Part shown: positions 43,812 to 51,699 of the stretch, piece by piece | Position numbering within the stretch: position 1 is the first letter of the stretch | Layout of the letters: each line of letters begins with the position of its first letter | Assembly: GCF_900291015.1 (NCBI RefSeq) | Contig: NZ_OLKL01000018.1 | Location: 124,001 to 188,000, forward strand | Source of the DNA: Pseudomonas persica | GTDB taxonomy: Bacteria > Pseudomonadota > Gammaproteobacteria > Pseudomonadales > Pseudomonadaceae | Direction of reading: 5' to 3' | Length of the DNA stretch: 64,000 nt | Translations under genes and position numbers: made by a program | Notes under the pieces: model-generated | What the model was told of the DNA's origin: nothing | What the model saw: only the letters and a program-made list of their open reading frames with translations | Databases searched by the model: none

Positions 43812-44381
43812 ATGAAAACTGGTAAAGAACTGAAACCCGGTACCGTCCTGCGGATCGACAACGACCCGTGGCTGGTTCAAAAAGCTGAGTTCACCAAGTC
43901 GGGCCGTAACAGCGCGATCATGAAGACCAAGCTGAAGAACCTGCTGACCGGCTACAAGACCGAAACCGTCTACGGTGCGGACGACAAGCTGGACGACGTG
44001 ATCCTGGATCGCAAAGAAGCGACCCTGTCGTTCATCAACGGTGATGAATACACCTTCATGGACACCACCGACTACACCATGTACGAACTGAACGCCGAGG
44101 ACATCGAAGCCGTTCTGCCGTACATCGAAGAAGGCATGGAAGACGTCTGCGAAGCCGTGTTCTTCGAAGGCCGTCTGGTATCGGTTGAACTGCCGACCAC
44201 CATCAGCCGCCAGGTTGTCTACACCGAGAACGCTGCACGCGGCGACACCTCGGGCAAGGTCATGAAGCCTGCCAAGCTGAAGAACGGTACCGAGATCTCG
44301 GTTGCCGACTTCATCCAGATCGACGAGTGGATCGATATCGACACTCGCGACAACAGCTTCAAAGGCCGTTCCAAGAAGTAA
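43812..44381 (+). CDS. efp: Elongation factor P
   Basis: A 189-residue three-domain translation factor that binds between the P and E sites and promotes peptide-bond formation at proline stretches. Domain I has the loop tip [14 protein letters not shown] with Arg at position 32, the residue rhamnosylated by EarP (Lys in organisms that use the EpmA/YjeK system). Length is standard. A terminator lies about 17 bp downstream. The neighbour earP is upstream on the same strand. Confidence 0.98.
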   Translation: MKTGKELKPGTVLRIDNDPWLVQKAEFTKSGRNSAIMKTKLKNLLTGYKTETVYGADDKLDDVILDRKEATLSFINGDEYTFMDTTDYTMYELNAEDIEAVLPYIEEGMEDVCEAVFFEGRLVSVELPTTISRQVVYTENAARGDTSGKVMKPAKLKNGTEISVADFIQIDEWIDIDTRDNSFKGRSKK

Positions 44382-44398
44382 TCCTTCTTGTGAAACGC

Positions 44399-44427
44399 AA
44401 AAAACCCGGCCTTGGCCGGGTTTTTTA
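44399..44427 (+). terminator. Rho-independent terminator of efp
   Basis: AAAACCCGGCC/GGCCGGGTTTT stem with a TT loop and a T run of six; 18 bp after the stop codon. Confidence 0.9.
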
Positions 44428-44467
44428 TGCCTGCGTTTTTGCAGTTCTCGGTGCTTGCTCTTGCTTT

Positions 44468-44587
44468 TGTGGGAGCGGCCTTGCGTCGCGAAAGGGCCGC
44501 AAAGCGGCCCCGGCGATATCAAGGTGTACCCGAGATTCCGGGGCCGCTTCGCGCCCCATTCGCGACGCAAGGCCGCTCCCACAGGGG
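44468..44587. repeat. REP pair of a third sequence type (GCGGCCTTGCGTCGCG)
   Basis: Inverted elements (GGGAGCGGCCTTGCGTCGCG...) with GGGGCCGCTTCGCG and GGCCGCAAAGCGGCCCC extensions, about 25 bp apart. This core differs from the other REP types in the window and occurs only here. Confidence 0.88.
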
Positions 44588-44599
44588 ATCGCGCAAGCC

Positions 44600-45028
44600 T
44601 TATACGGTTACATGCAGGCGTACATCCACATTGCCGCGGGTGGCGTTGGAATACGGGCACACCTTGTGCGCCTTTTCCACCAGCCCTTCGGCATCGGCCT
44701 GGGCCAGGCCCGGCAGGTTGATGTGCAGGTCGATGTCCAGGCCGAAACCACCCGGAATCTGGCCGATGCCCACCTTCGCGGTGATCGAGGCATCCGCCGG
44801 CAGGGCTTTTTTCTCTTGCTCGGCCACGAACTTCAAGGCGCCGATGAAGCATGCCGAGTAACCGGCGGCGAACATCTGCTCGGGGTTGGTGCCGTCACCG
44901 CCGGCGCCGCCCAGTTCCTTGGGGGTGCTCAGGTTGACCACCAGTTTGCCGTCACTGGAGCGGGATTTGCCGTCGCGCCCACCGGTGGAGGTAGCTTCTG
45001 CGATGTACAGCGGAGTGACTTTTTGCAT
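44600..45028 (-). CDS. ohr: Organic hydroperoxide resistance protein
   Basis: A 142-residue thiol peroxidase of the Ohr/OsmC family that reduces organic hydroperoxides. The two reactive cysteines are in FAAGYSACFIGALKF (peroxidatic, ~residue 60) and KVCPYSNATRGNVDV (resolving, ~residue 124), and the catalytic Arg is in the N-terminal GGRDGKSRSSD region. It is next to ohrR on the same strand, and the spacer contains two TTAGYGCGCAA repeats likely bound by OhrR. Confidence 0.97.
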   Translation of the reverse strand: MQKVTPLYIAEATSTGGRDGKSRSSDGKLVVNLSTPKELGGAGGDGTNPEQMFAAGYSACFIGALKFVAEQEKKALPADASITAKVGIGQIPGGFGLDIDLHINLPGLAQADAEGLVEKAHKVCPYSNATRGNVDVRLHVTV

Positions 45029-45096
45029 CTTGAGCCTCGCTAATGTGCTGTGCGCTTCCCGTCTGGAGGAGGGCGCGGGTTGGTGTGGGATTTAAA

Positions 45097-45122
45097 TTAG
45101 CGCGCAATTAGTTAGTGCGCAA
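45097..45122 (-). promoter_or_regulatory. Two direct TTAGYGCGCAA repeats upstream of ohr (candidate OhrR sites)
   Basis: TTAGCGCGCAA at 45097-45107 and TTAGTGCGCAA at 45112-45122, 15 bp apart, 69 bp upstream of the ohr start. A third related box lies upstream of ohrR at 45675-45685. Confidence 0.6.
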
Positions 45123-45169
45123 GATAAATCGTCACCGCTCATCCGAGCGGCCATTGCACAGCATAGCTG

Positions 45170-45628
45170 TCAGAGGTTTTTCTGCAGGTTGTCGCGCAGC
45201 GCCAGCAAGTCGGCCTGCAGCTGTTGCAGCTGTTCCAGGCTGCGTCCACTGGCCTTGAGGATGCATGGTGGCACCTCCCTGGCCTGCTGTTGCAAGGCAC
45301 GGCCCTTGTCGGTCAACTGCACCAGCACTACCCGTTCGTCCTCGCGACTGCGGTTGCGCTGCAGCAGGCCCTCGCTTTCCAGGCGCTTGAGCAGCGGCGT
45401 CAACGAGCCGGGGTCGGTTAGCAGGTGCTGGCTGATCTCGCCCACGGTCAGGCCGTCGCGCTCCCACAGCACGAGCATGGCCAGGTACTGCGGATAGGTC
45501 AGGCCCAGGGCCTGCAGCAGCGGTTTGTAGACCTTGGTCATCAGCAACGAGGTGGAGTGCAGGGCGAAGCAGACCTGGTTGTCCAGCAGTAGCTCGTCAC
45601 AGGAGGAGGCTTGGGTGTCGGCGTTCAT
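45170..45628 (-). CDS. ohrR: Organic hydroperoxide-sensing repressor, MarR family
   Basis: A 152-residue MarR-type dimeric repressor. The N-terminal peroxide-sensing Cys is at position 20 in NQVCFALHSTS, and a second Cys lies in VPPCILKASG near residue 120, as in the two-Cys OhrR of Xanthomonas. The winged HTH is LTVGEISQHLLTDPGSLTPL with LLKRLESEGLLQRNRSREDE. Oxidation of Cys20 releases DNA and derepresses ohr. Upstream of ohr on the same strand. Confidence 0.95.
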   Translation of the reverse strand: MNADTQASSCDELLLDNQVCFALHSTSLLMTKVYKPLLQALGLTYPQYLAMLVLWERDGLTVGEISQHLLTDPGSLTPLLKRLESEGLLQRNRSREDERVVLVQLTDKGRALQQQAREVPPCILKASGRSLEQLQQLQADLLALRDNLQKNL

Positions 45629-45674
45629 GCAGGTCCTTGAAGGTAATCAATGGGAAAGTCTGGCACGCTGATCA

Positions 45675-45685
45675 TTAGTGCGCGC
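45675..45685. promoter_or_regulatory. TTAGTGCGCGC box upstream of ohrR
   Basis: One copy of the box found upstream of ohr, 46 bp before the ohrR start; suggests autoregulation. Confidence 0.45.
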
Positions 45686-45686
45686 A

Positions 45687-46640
45687 TTACTCGCGCAGTT
45701 CACTGCGCAAGGCCAGGTCCCAGGGTGGAATCGGGCTGAAGCGGCTCTTGAGGAATTCGAGCAGCAAACGGCTGCGAGAGTTCGTTTCATGTTCCAGGCG
45801 TAGCGCGTAGATACCGCTGGTTTCGGCTGCGGGCAAGCCGCCATCGCAAAACAACGGGATCAGTTCGCCGCGCAGCAGGTATTCGCTGATCAGCCAGGTG
45901 GGCAGGTGGGCAATGCCTAAGCCGGCGAGGGCGCCGAACAGTAGGGTTTCGGCGTTGTTGGCGGCCATGCGCATGCGCGAGGGGCGATACAGGCGGGTTT
46001 GCCCGGCCACGGTGAAGCGCCAGGCGAATGGTGGCGCCAGGCCGTCCCAGTCCAGGCCATCGTGCCCGGGCAGTTCGCTGGGGCAGGTGGGTATGCCGCG
46101 GCTGGCCAGGTACGCCGGGCTGGCACAGGCGATGCGCACCATGTAGGCCAGTGGCGTGGCGACCAGCCGGGTGTCGGCCAGGGGGCCGGCACGCAGCACC
46201 AGGTCGACCTCGCCCAGGTGGCTGCCCTGCAGGTCGACGAAGCTGTCGATCAGGCGCAGTTGCACATCCAGGCCCGGGTAGGCCACCAGGAAGTCGGCGA
46301 TGGCCGGGGCCAGGTGGCGGCGGCCGAATGCGGCGGGGGCGTCGATGCGGATCAGGCCTTCGGGGGCATTGCTCAGCGACACCGCTTCGGCGCGGGCCAG
46401 GCGCAGTTCCTCGATGATGCGCCTGGCCCGTTCGGCAAAGGCATTGCCTGCGGGGGTGGCGCGCACGGCGTGGGTGCTGCGGGTGAACAGGCGGCTGCCC
46501 ACGGCGTTTTCCAGGTTGTCGATACGCCGGGCCACGGCGGACGGGGTCAACGGGTGGCGGCGGGCGGCGGCAGAAAAGCTGCCGGTTTCCAGCACGTCGA
46601 GGAACAGGCTTAGCTGGTCGGTCAGGGTATCGGGGTTCAT
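45687..46640 (-). CDS. LysR-type transcriptional regulator
   Basis: A 317-residue LTTR starting MNPDTLTDQLSLFLDVLETG. HTH: FSAAARRHPLTPSAVARRID and LENAVGSRLFTRSTHAVRAT. The effector domain resembles the PBP2_CrgA-like group (APEGLIRIDAPAAFGRRHLA). The last codons stop 1 bp after the ohrR-side box. It is divergent from a TauE/SafE transporter gene, which it probably controls; a perfect 11-bp dyad lies between them. Confidence 0.92.
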   Translation of the reverse strand: MNPDTLTDQLSLFLDVLETGSFSAAARRHPLTPSAVARRIDNLENAVGSRLFTRSTHAVRATPAGNAFAERARRIIEELRLARAEAVSLSNAPEGLIRIDAPAAFGRRHLAPAIADFLVAYPGLDVQLRLIDSFVDLQGSHLGEVDLVLRAGPLADTRLVATPLAYMVRIACASPAYLASRGIPTCPSELPGHDGLDWDGLAPPFAWRFTVAGQTRLYRPSRMRMAANNAETLLFGALAGLGIAHLPTWLISEYLLRGELIPLFCDGGLPAAETSGIYALRLEHETNSRSRLLLEFLKSRFSPIPPWDLALRSELRE

Positions 46641-46660
46641 GGCTGCCTTGCTTTTGCGAA

Positions 46661-46693
46661 AAACGCACAGCCATTGTGCGCTGCTGTGCGTTT
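46661..46693. promoter_or_regulatory. Perfect 11-bp dyad between LysR and TauE/SafE genes
   Basis: AAACGCACAGC at 46661-46671 and GCTGTGCGTTT at 46683-46693 with an 11-bp spacer, 20 bp from the LysR start and 60 bp from the transporter start. A candidate LTTR operator. Confidence 0.65.
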
Positions 46694-46753
46694 CCCCGCC
46701 AGCGCGCAATCGATAGCATGCTCGCATCATGTGTACAGGCAGATGAGGCCCTG

Positions 46754-47503
46754 ATGATCGAATGGTTGTTGTATATCGTGCTGGGCGCTGCCCTGGGGAC
46801 CATGGGGGGGCTGTTCGGCATTGGCGGCGGGCTGATCGCGATTCCGGCGCTGGGTGTGCTGTTCGGCCTGGACCAGCAGTTGGCGCAGGGCACGGCGCTG
46901 GTGATGGTAGTGCCCAATGTGCTGCTGGCGCTGTGGCGTTATCACCAGCGTAACCGCATCGAGCTGCGCCATGCCGCGCCGCTGTCGCTGTGCAGCTTCG
47001 TGTTCGCCTGGCTGGGGTCGATCTGGGCGGTGGGGCTGGATGCGCATTCCATGCGCCTGGGCTTTGTCGGCTTTCTGGTGGCCCTGGCGGTGTGGAACGT
47101 GGCGCGGATGTTCATGAAGGTGACGCCGCCCAGCGCAGAGTTGCGCCATGCCTGGCCATGGCTGGGTGTGCTGGGCAGCTTTGCCGGGACCATGGGCGGC
47201 TTGTTCGGGGTGGGTGGGGCCGTGGTGGCCACGCCGGTCCTGACCAGTGTGTTCGGTACCACCCAAGTGGTGGCGCAGGGACTGTCGCTGGCGCTGGCGG
47301 CGCCGAGTACCTTGGTGACCTTGGTGACCTACGGGGTGCACCACAGTGTTGACTGGGGGGTGGGGCTTCCGTTGGCGGTGGGGGGCCTGCTCAGCATCAG
47401 CTGGGGGGTGAAGTTGGCCCATGCGTTGCCGGAGAAAGTGTTGCGGGCAATGTTCTGTGTGTTTTTGGTGGGGTGTGCAGTGATGCTCGGGTTTGAGCTT
47501 TGA
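46754..47503 (+). CDS. Sulfite exporter TauE/SafE family protein
   Basis: A 249-residue inner-membrane protein with eight predicted helices, starting MIEWLLYIVLGAALGTMGGL. The duplicated family motif is GGLFGIGGGLIAIPALGVLF near the N-terminus and GGLFGVGGAVVATPVLTSVF in the second half. Family members export sulfite, sulfoacetate or related organic anions. It is divergent from a LysR gene that likely regulates it. Substrate unknown. Confidence 0.92.
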   Translation: MIEWLLYIVLGAALGTMGGLFGIGGGLIAIPALGVLFGLDQQLAQGTALVMVVPNVLLALWRYHQRNRIELRHAAPLSLCSFVFAWLGSIWAVGLDAHSMRLGFVGFLVALAVWNVARMFMKVTPPSAELRHAWPWLGVLGSFAGTMGGLFGVGGAVVATPVLTSVFGTTQVVAQGLSLALAAPSTLVTLVTYGVHHSVDWGVGLPLAVGGLLSISWGVKLAHALPEKVLRAMFCVFLVGCAVMLGFEL

Positions 47504-47507
47504 GCAT

Positions 47508-47530
47508 TTGGGGCCGCTTTGCAGCCCCAA
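47508..47530. terminator. Bidirectional hairpin between TauE/SafE and LysR genes
   Basis: TTGGGGC/GCCCCAA with a 9-nt loop lies exactly between the convergent stops (47503 and 47532). No strong T run, so it may be a weak terminator for both strands. Confidence 0.5.
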
Positions 47531-47531
47531 G

Positions 47532-48383
47532 TTACTTGAACCCTTCGACAATGTAGTCGGCCATGCAATCGGTAATCGGCGAAGGGGGCTGCGTACTGCG
47601 CACCAGCATCACATTGGCCACTGGCAACTGCGGCAACCCTTCACTCTCGCCCAGAATGCGGATGTTCCCGCCAATCAGGCTTTGCAATTGCGCAGTCACC
47701 GCCAGCCCTGCGCTGACAATGGCAAAGATCGCCGCCAGGCTCGGGCTGGTATAGGCGATGCGGTAGTCGATGCCCTGGGCCTCCAGGGCATTGCAGGTCC
47801 AGGCCCGGCAGAAGCAGTCGGTGTTGAACAAGGCCACCGGCATGGGGCGTTGCTCCTGCGGGCAGAAGCCTTCGGCGGCGGCCCACACCAGACGTTCCTG
47901 GCGCAGCAGCTGGCCAATCTCGTTGCCCGGCTCACGGGTGACGATGGTCAGGTCCAGGTCCTGGCGCAGCATCAGTTGCCTGGACGAGTCGCAATGCACC
48001 TCAACCTGCACCAGCGGGTAAGCCTGGGCAAAGCTCGACAGGATGTTCGGCAGAAAGCGCATGGCGTAGTCGTCCGGCGTGCCAATGCGGACTACCCCGA
48101 CCATGTGCGGCATGCGCAGGGTGTTGAACACTTCCCCGTGCAGCTTGAGGATGCGCCGGGCGTAACCCAGCAGCACCTGGCCTTCGGCAGTCAGCCGCAC
48201 CTGGCGGCCGTCGCGCTCGAACAGCTGGCGCTGCAGGATGTCTTCTTCCAGGCGTTTCATCTGCATGCTCACCGCCGACTGGGTGCGGTTGACCACCTCG
48301 CCGGCGCGGGTGAAGCCGCCTTGTTCGGCGATGGCAACGAAGGTGCGCAGGACGTCCGCGTCGAGACTCTGGTACTGAGACAT
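47532..48383 (-). CDS. LysR-type transcriptional regulator
   Basis: A 283-residue LTTR starting MSQYQSLDADVLRTFVAIAE. The HTH contains GFTRAGEVVNRTQSAVSMQM and RLEEDILQRQLFERDGRQVR. The effector domain begins at VGVVRIGTPDDYAMRFLPNI. It is divergent from a DUF1127 gene, with a 96-bp spacer containing ATCAATC/GATTGAT inverted half-sites. Confidence 0.92.
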   Translation of the reverse strand: MSQYQSLDADVLRTFVAIAEQGGFTRAGEVVNRTQSAVSMQMKRLEEDILQRQLFERDGRQVRLTAEGQVLLGYARRILKLHGEVFNTLRMPHMVGVVRIGTPDDYAMRFLPNILSSFAQAYPLVQVEVHCDSSRQLMLRQDLDLTIVTREPGNEIGQLLRQERLVWAAAEGFCPQEQRPMPVALFNTDCFCRAWTCNALEAQGIDYRIAYTSPSLAAIFAIVSAGLAVTAQLQSLIGGNIRILGESEGLPQLPVANVMLVRSTQPPSPITDCMADYIVEGFK

Positions 48384-48386
48384 TAC

Positions 48387-48432
48387 ATCAATCTCCGAGA
48401 TGCATGGCATCAGAAACATTCGTTGGATTGAT
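48387..48432. promoter_or_regulatory. Inverted ATCAATC/GATTGAT half-sites in LysR/DUF1127 spacer
   Basis: ATCAATC at 48387-48393 and GATTGAT at 48426-48432, 32 bp apart; suits a tetrameric LTTR covering the divergent promoters. Low support on its own. Confidence 0.35.
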
Positions 48433-48479
48433 CTTATGCCCGGGTTGAGACTGAGGCCATCAACACGGAGGGCTTCACG

Positions 48480-48698
48480 ATGAAAGGCCATGTCAGCAGC
48501 ATCCAGCAACCTGCCTTTTCCCTGAACCACCTGTGGCATGCAGCCCTGCAGCGTCCCGTTCGCTGGCTGCAGCTGTATCGCCAGCGCCAGGAACTGGCCA
48601 GCCTCAGTGACGCAACCTTGCACGACCTGGGGTTGAGTCGGGCGGATATCCAGCAAGAGGCCGAGCGGCATTTCTGGGATGACCCGCTGAGGAAGTAA
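48480..48698 (+). CDS. DUF1127 (YjiS-like) small protein
   Basis: A 72-residue basic protein starting MKGHVSSIQQPAFSLNHLWH. The C-terminal DUF1127 motif reads RQRQELASLSDATLHDLGLS followed by RADIQQEAERHFW. DUF1127 proteins are small arginine-rich proteins; in Agrobacterium they affect RNA and phosphate metabolism, and one has been proposed as an RNA-binding factor. Function here unknown; divergent from LysR. Confidence 0.87.
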   Translation: MKGHVSSIQQPAFSLNHLWHAALQRPVRWLQLYRQRQELASLSDATLHDLGLSRADIQQEAERHFWDDPLRK

Positions 48699-48734
48699 GT
48701 TGGGCGCCAAGGTGCCTGGCTGGAGATTTTCAGC

Positions 48735-48973
48735 GCCTGTGGGATCGAGCGCCGCCCGCGCGGCGCATCGCGAGCAGCGCTCGCTCCTACGTTTGTTTCG
48801 GGCCAGTCATGCCTGTGGCAGGCGCGCGCGACCGTTTTGTCTGTACGACGCGATATCGTGCCGTACACCAAAACGTACGCGCGCAAATCCCCCAGGACTC
48901 ACTGGCCCGAAACAAACGTAGGAGCGAGCGCAGCTCGCGATGCGCCGCGCGGGCGGCGCTCGATCCCACAGGC
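48735..48973. repeat. 239-bp near-perfect palindromic element (REPIN/MITE-like)
   Basis: Two arms of 73 bp (48735-48807 and 48901-48973) are inverted and identical except for one base. The inner ~93 bp form a looser inverted repeat centred on CGATATCG at 48851-48858. The outer arm contains GGATCGAGCGCCGCCCGCGC, resembling a REP of another Pseudomonas type. No coding frame is credible. It lies between convergent DUF1127 and DAHP synthase genes. Confidence 0.92.
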
Positions 48974-49005
48974 ACCCTAAACTCCAAGCCATGCACCAGC
49001 CAGCC

Positions 49006-50352
49006 TCAGCGCCGTACCTGCTTGAGGGTTTCGGCAATCAGGAACGCCAGCTCCAGCGACTGGTCGGCATTCATTCGCGGGTCGCAGTGGGTGTGATAGC
49101 GGTCGGACAGCGCATCCTCGGTGATCGGCCGGGCGCCGCCGATGCATTCGGTGACGTTCTGCCCGGTCATCTCGATATGGATGCCGCCGGCATGGCTGCC
49201 CTCGGCCTGGTGCACCTGGAAGAACTGCTTCACCTCATCCAGGATCTGCGCAAAATCGCGGGTCTTGTAGCCGCTGCTGGCCTTGATGGTGTTGCCGTGC
49301 ATCGGGTCGGAACTCCATAGCACCTTGCGCCCTTCGCGCTCGACGGTGCGGATCAGCCCCGGCAGGTGGTCGCCGACCTTGCCGGCACCCATGCGCACGA
49401 TCAGGTTCAGGCGCCCGGGGTCGTTGGCCGGGTTCAGCGTGTCGATCAGGCGAATCAGCTCTTCGGGGTTCATGCTCGGGCCAACCTTGACCCCGATCGG
49501 GTTGTGCACGCCGCGCAGGAACTCTACATGGGCACCGTCCAGCTGGCGGGTGCGGTCGCCGATCCACAGCATGTGCGCCGAGCAGTCGTAGTAGTCGCCG
49601 GTCAGGCTGTCCTGACGCACGAAGGCTTCTTCATAGTTCAGCAGCAGCGCTTCGTGGGCGGTGAAGAAGCTGGTTTCGCGTAACTGCGGCGCGCTGTCCA
49701 GGCCGCAGGCGCGCATGAATGCCAGGGTTTCGTCGATGCGGTTGGCCAGCTGGTGGTACTTGTCGGCCAGCGCCGAGTTGGCGATGAAGTCCAGGTTCCA
49801 CTTGTGCACCTGGTGCAGGTCGGCAAACCCGCCCTGGGCGAAGGCGCGCAGCAGGTTGAGGCTGGCGGTGGCCTGGTGGTAGGCCTGCAGCAGGCGCTCC
49901 GGGTCGGGGATGCGGCTTTTCGCGTCGAAGCCGATGCCGTTGACAATGTCGCCACGGTAGGCGGGCAGCGTGATGTCGCCGATGGTTTCATCGCCCGATG
50001 AGCGCGGCTTGGCGAACTGCCCGGCCATGCGCCCGACCTTGACCACCGGGCAACCGGCGGCGAAGGTCATGACGATGGCCATTTGCAGCAGCACCTTGAA
50101 GGTGTCGCGGATTTTCGCCGCCGAGAACTCGGCGAAGCTCTCGGCGCAGTCGCCTCCCTGCAGCAGGAAGGCGCGGCCTTCGGTGACCTCGGCGAACTGC
50201 CGGCGCAGCTCGCGCGCCTCGCCCGCGAACACCAGCGGCGGGTAGCTGGCCAGGATCTGTTCGACCTTCAGCAGGTGCGCGGCATCGGGGTAGGTCGGTT
50301 GCTGCTGGATCGGCAGGGCGCGCCAGCTGTCGGGGCTCCACGGTTGGTTCAT
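49006..50352 (-). CDS. Class II 3-deoxy-7-phosphoheptulonate (DAHP) synthase
   Basis: A 448-residue enzyme that condenses PEP and erythrose-4-phosphate, the first step of the shikimate pathway. Class II (plant-like) signatures: [52 protein letters not shown] and [20 protein letters not shown] with metal ligands. It lacks class I motifs. Class II enzymes in Pseudomonas can be primary-metabolic or serve phenazine synthesis; no phz gene is adjacent, which favours the former. Confidence 0.96.
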   Translation of the reverse strand: MNQPWSPDSWRALPIQQQPTYPDAAHLLKVEQILASYPPLVFAGEARELRRQFAEVTEGRAFLLQGGDCAESFAEFSAAKIRDTFKVLLQMAIVMTFAAGCPVVKVGRMAGQFAKPRSSGDETIGDITLPAYRGDIVNGIGFDAKSRIPDPERLLQAYHQATASLNLLRAFAQGGFADLHQVHKWNLDFIANSALADKYHQLANRIDETLAFMRACGLDSAPQLRETSFFTAHEALLLNYEEAFVRQDSLTGDYYDCSAHMLWIGDRTRQLDGAHVEFLRGVHNPIGVKVGPSMNPEELIRLIDTLNPANDPGRLNLIVRMGAGKVGDHLPGLIRTVEREGRKVLWSSDPMHGNTIKASSGYKTRDFAQILDEVKQFFQVHQAEGSHAGGIHIEMTGQNVTECIGGARPITEDALSDRYHTHCDPRMNADQSLELAFLIAETLKQVRR

Positions 50353-50468
50353 CTCGGGCTCGGTCTTGTCGGTTGTAGGCTATGGGCCATGGTAACAGTT
50401 GGCGCTGCGCTTGTTGCATCGAGGGTGTTGACGGACAATGCGGGTTTTTGCGCGGGTGGGTGGTGAAC

Positions 50469-51224
50469 ATGGCGGCGGAACGGGAAGAGCGGCTACTGGC
50501 ACGGGTGGAGGATGCCTTTGGCGTCATCAGCGTGTATGAAGTCGACGACTACCGCTTTCTGGAATTCGGCGATGCGATCGAGCAGAGCTGCGTGTTCACG
50601 GCCGACCCCAGCTGGCTGGAGTACGACTACACCCGCGCCATGCTGGTGGGGGCGCTGTGCCACGAGCAGCCAGAGAGCGCGCTGTTTCTCGGTCTGGGGG
50701 CCGGCACCCTGACCCAGGCCTGCATGAAGTTCCTGCCGCTGGACGACATCGAGGCCATCGAGCTGCGCCCGGATGTGCCGCGCTTGGCCATGGAATACCT
50801 GGGCCTGGACGACGACCCGCGGCTATATGTCCGCATTGGCGATGCCCTGGAGCTGTTGCCCACGGCGGAGAAGGCCGACCTGCTGTTCGTCGACCTGTAC
50901 ACCGACCACGGGCCGGGGGTGGGCCACCTGGCGTGGAACTTCCTGGAGAACTGCCAGCAGCAGCTGAACCCGGGTGGTTGGCTGGTGATCAACCAGTGGG
51001 CCACCGATGACGGCAAACCGCTGGGCGCGGCGTTGCTGCGCGGGTTGTACCACCGGCATTACTGGGAGCTACCGGTGAAGGAGGGCAATGTGATCCTGCT
51101 GGTGCCGGCGGATCTGGAGCAAAGCCTGGACCTGGATGGGCTAAGGGCCCGGGCCGCGGCGCTGGCGCCGCGGTTGGGGTATAGCCTTGAAGGGTTGATA
51201 CGCGAGATTCGACCGGCTACCTGA
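50469..51224 (+). CDS. Spermidine synthase-like methyltransferase-fold protein
   Basis: A 251-residue protein starting MAAEREERLLARVEDAFGVI. The N-terminal beta domain reads ISVYEVDDYRFLEFGDAIEQ. The Rossmann domain has the nucleotide loop ALFLGLGAGTLTQACMKFLP and the acidic motif IEAIELRPDVPRLAMEYLGL, plus ADLLFVDLYTDHGPGVGHLA, as in aminopropyltransferases. No SpeD-like partner is adjacent and the substrate is unclear. The ribosome site is weak. Confidence 0.83.
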   Translation: MAAEREERLLARVEDAFGVISVYEVDDYRFLEFGDAIEQSCVFTADPSWLEYDYTRAMLVGALCHEQPESALFLGLGAGTLTQACMKFLPLDDIEAIELRPDVPRLAMEYLGLDDDPRLYVRIGDALELLPTAEKADLLFVDLYTDHGPGVGHLAWNFLENCQQQLNPGGWLVINQWATDDGKPLGAALLRGLYHRHYWELPVKEGNVILLVPADLEQSLDLDGLRARAAALAPRLGYSLEGLIREIRPAT

Positions 51225-51245
51225 TGAGTCTGTGTTGAGGCTGCT

Positions 51246-51374
51246 GGCCCTATCGCCGGCAAGCCAGCTCCCACAGGGACCTCACTGGCTTCAGATTTAT
51301 GTAATCCTGCAGGAGTACAGTGCTCTCAACCCTGAGGCTATCCCTGTGGGAGCTGGCTTGCCGGCGATAGGGCC
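51246..51374. repeat. REP pair, GCTTGCCGGCGAT type, expanded spacer
   Basis: Inverted second-type REP elements at 51246-51278 and 51342-51374 with a 63-bp spacer, about twice the usual length. Confidence 0.88.
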
Positions 51375-51477
51375 GGTACAGGTCCTAAAGAATTATCGAT
51401 TCAGCTCTTGGTGCTTGATGGCTCGATACTGGCCCCGCACCCTGAAAATATTCCTCACGTACCTGCACTATTTCGGG

Positions 51478-51483
51478 TATAGT
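51478..51483 (+). promoter_or_regulatory. Probable -10 box of the DEAD-box helicase gene
   Basis: TATAGT following a GG-rich extension, about 215 bp upstream of the start codon; no good -35 is apparent, so this could be an extended -10 promoter. Confidence 0.5.
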
Positions 51484-51699
51484 ACGCGCCGGTCTTTTAG
51501 CGGACCGCAAAATCAGGTGGTGCAAACCCTCCGAGTCCAGCTTCGGCTGCACGTCCGCTAGGCGGACCTTCCCACGTTTTCTTTTTCAATCGTTTTCGCA
51601 AATCCCCGCCGCCAAAGCTGCCTGGGTGACCTGTCGGTCTTTCATGGCTTGTGCAGCTTTGGAGCATGGGTCTTTGCGGATGCACCTAGAGGCAGACCC
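51484..51699 (+). promoter_or_regulatory. Structured 5' leader of the helicase gene
   Basis: AGCGGAC at 51499-51505 can pair with GTCCGCT at 51553-51559, and the same GTCCGC can instead pair with GCGGAC at 51562-51567. The two hairpins are mutually exclusive. A T-rich stretch (TTTTCTTTTTC) follows at 51577-51587. The leader could control expression by attenuation or by cold-dependent folding. Confidence 0.5.

Noticed and set aside
48700..48996. Two overlapping frames on opposite strands sharing the same peptide
   Set aside because: They arise from the palindromic element; the similarity reflects inverted-repeat symmetry, not real proteins.
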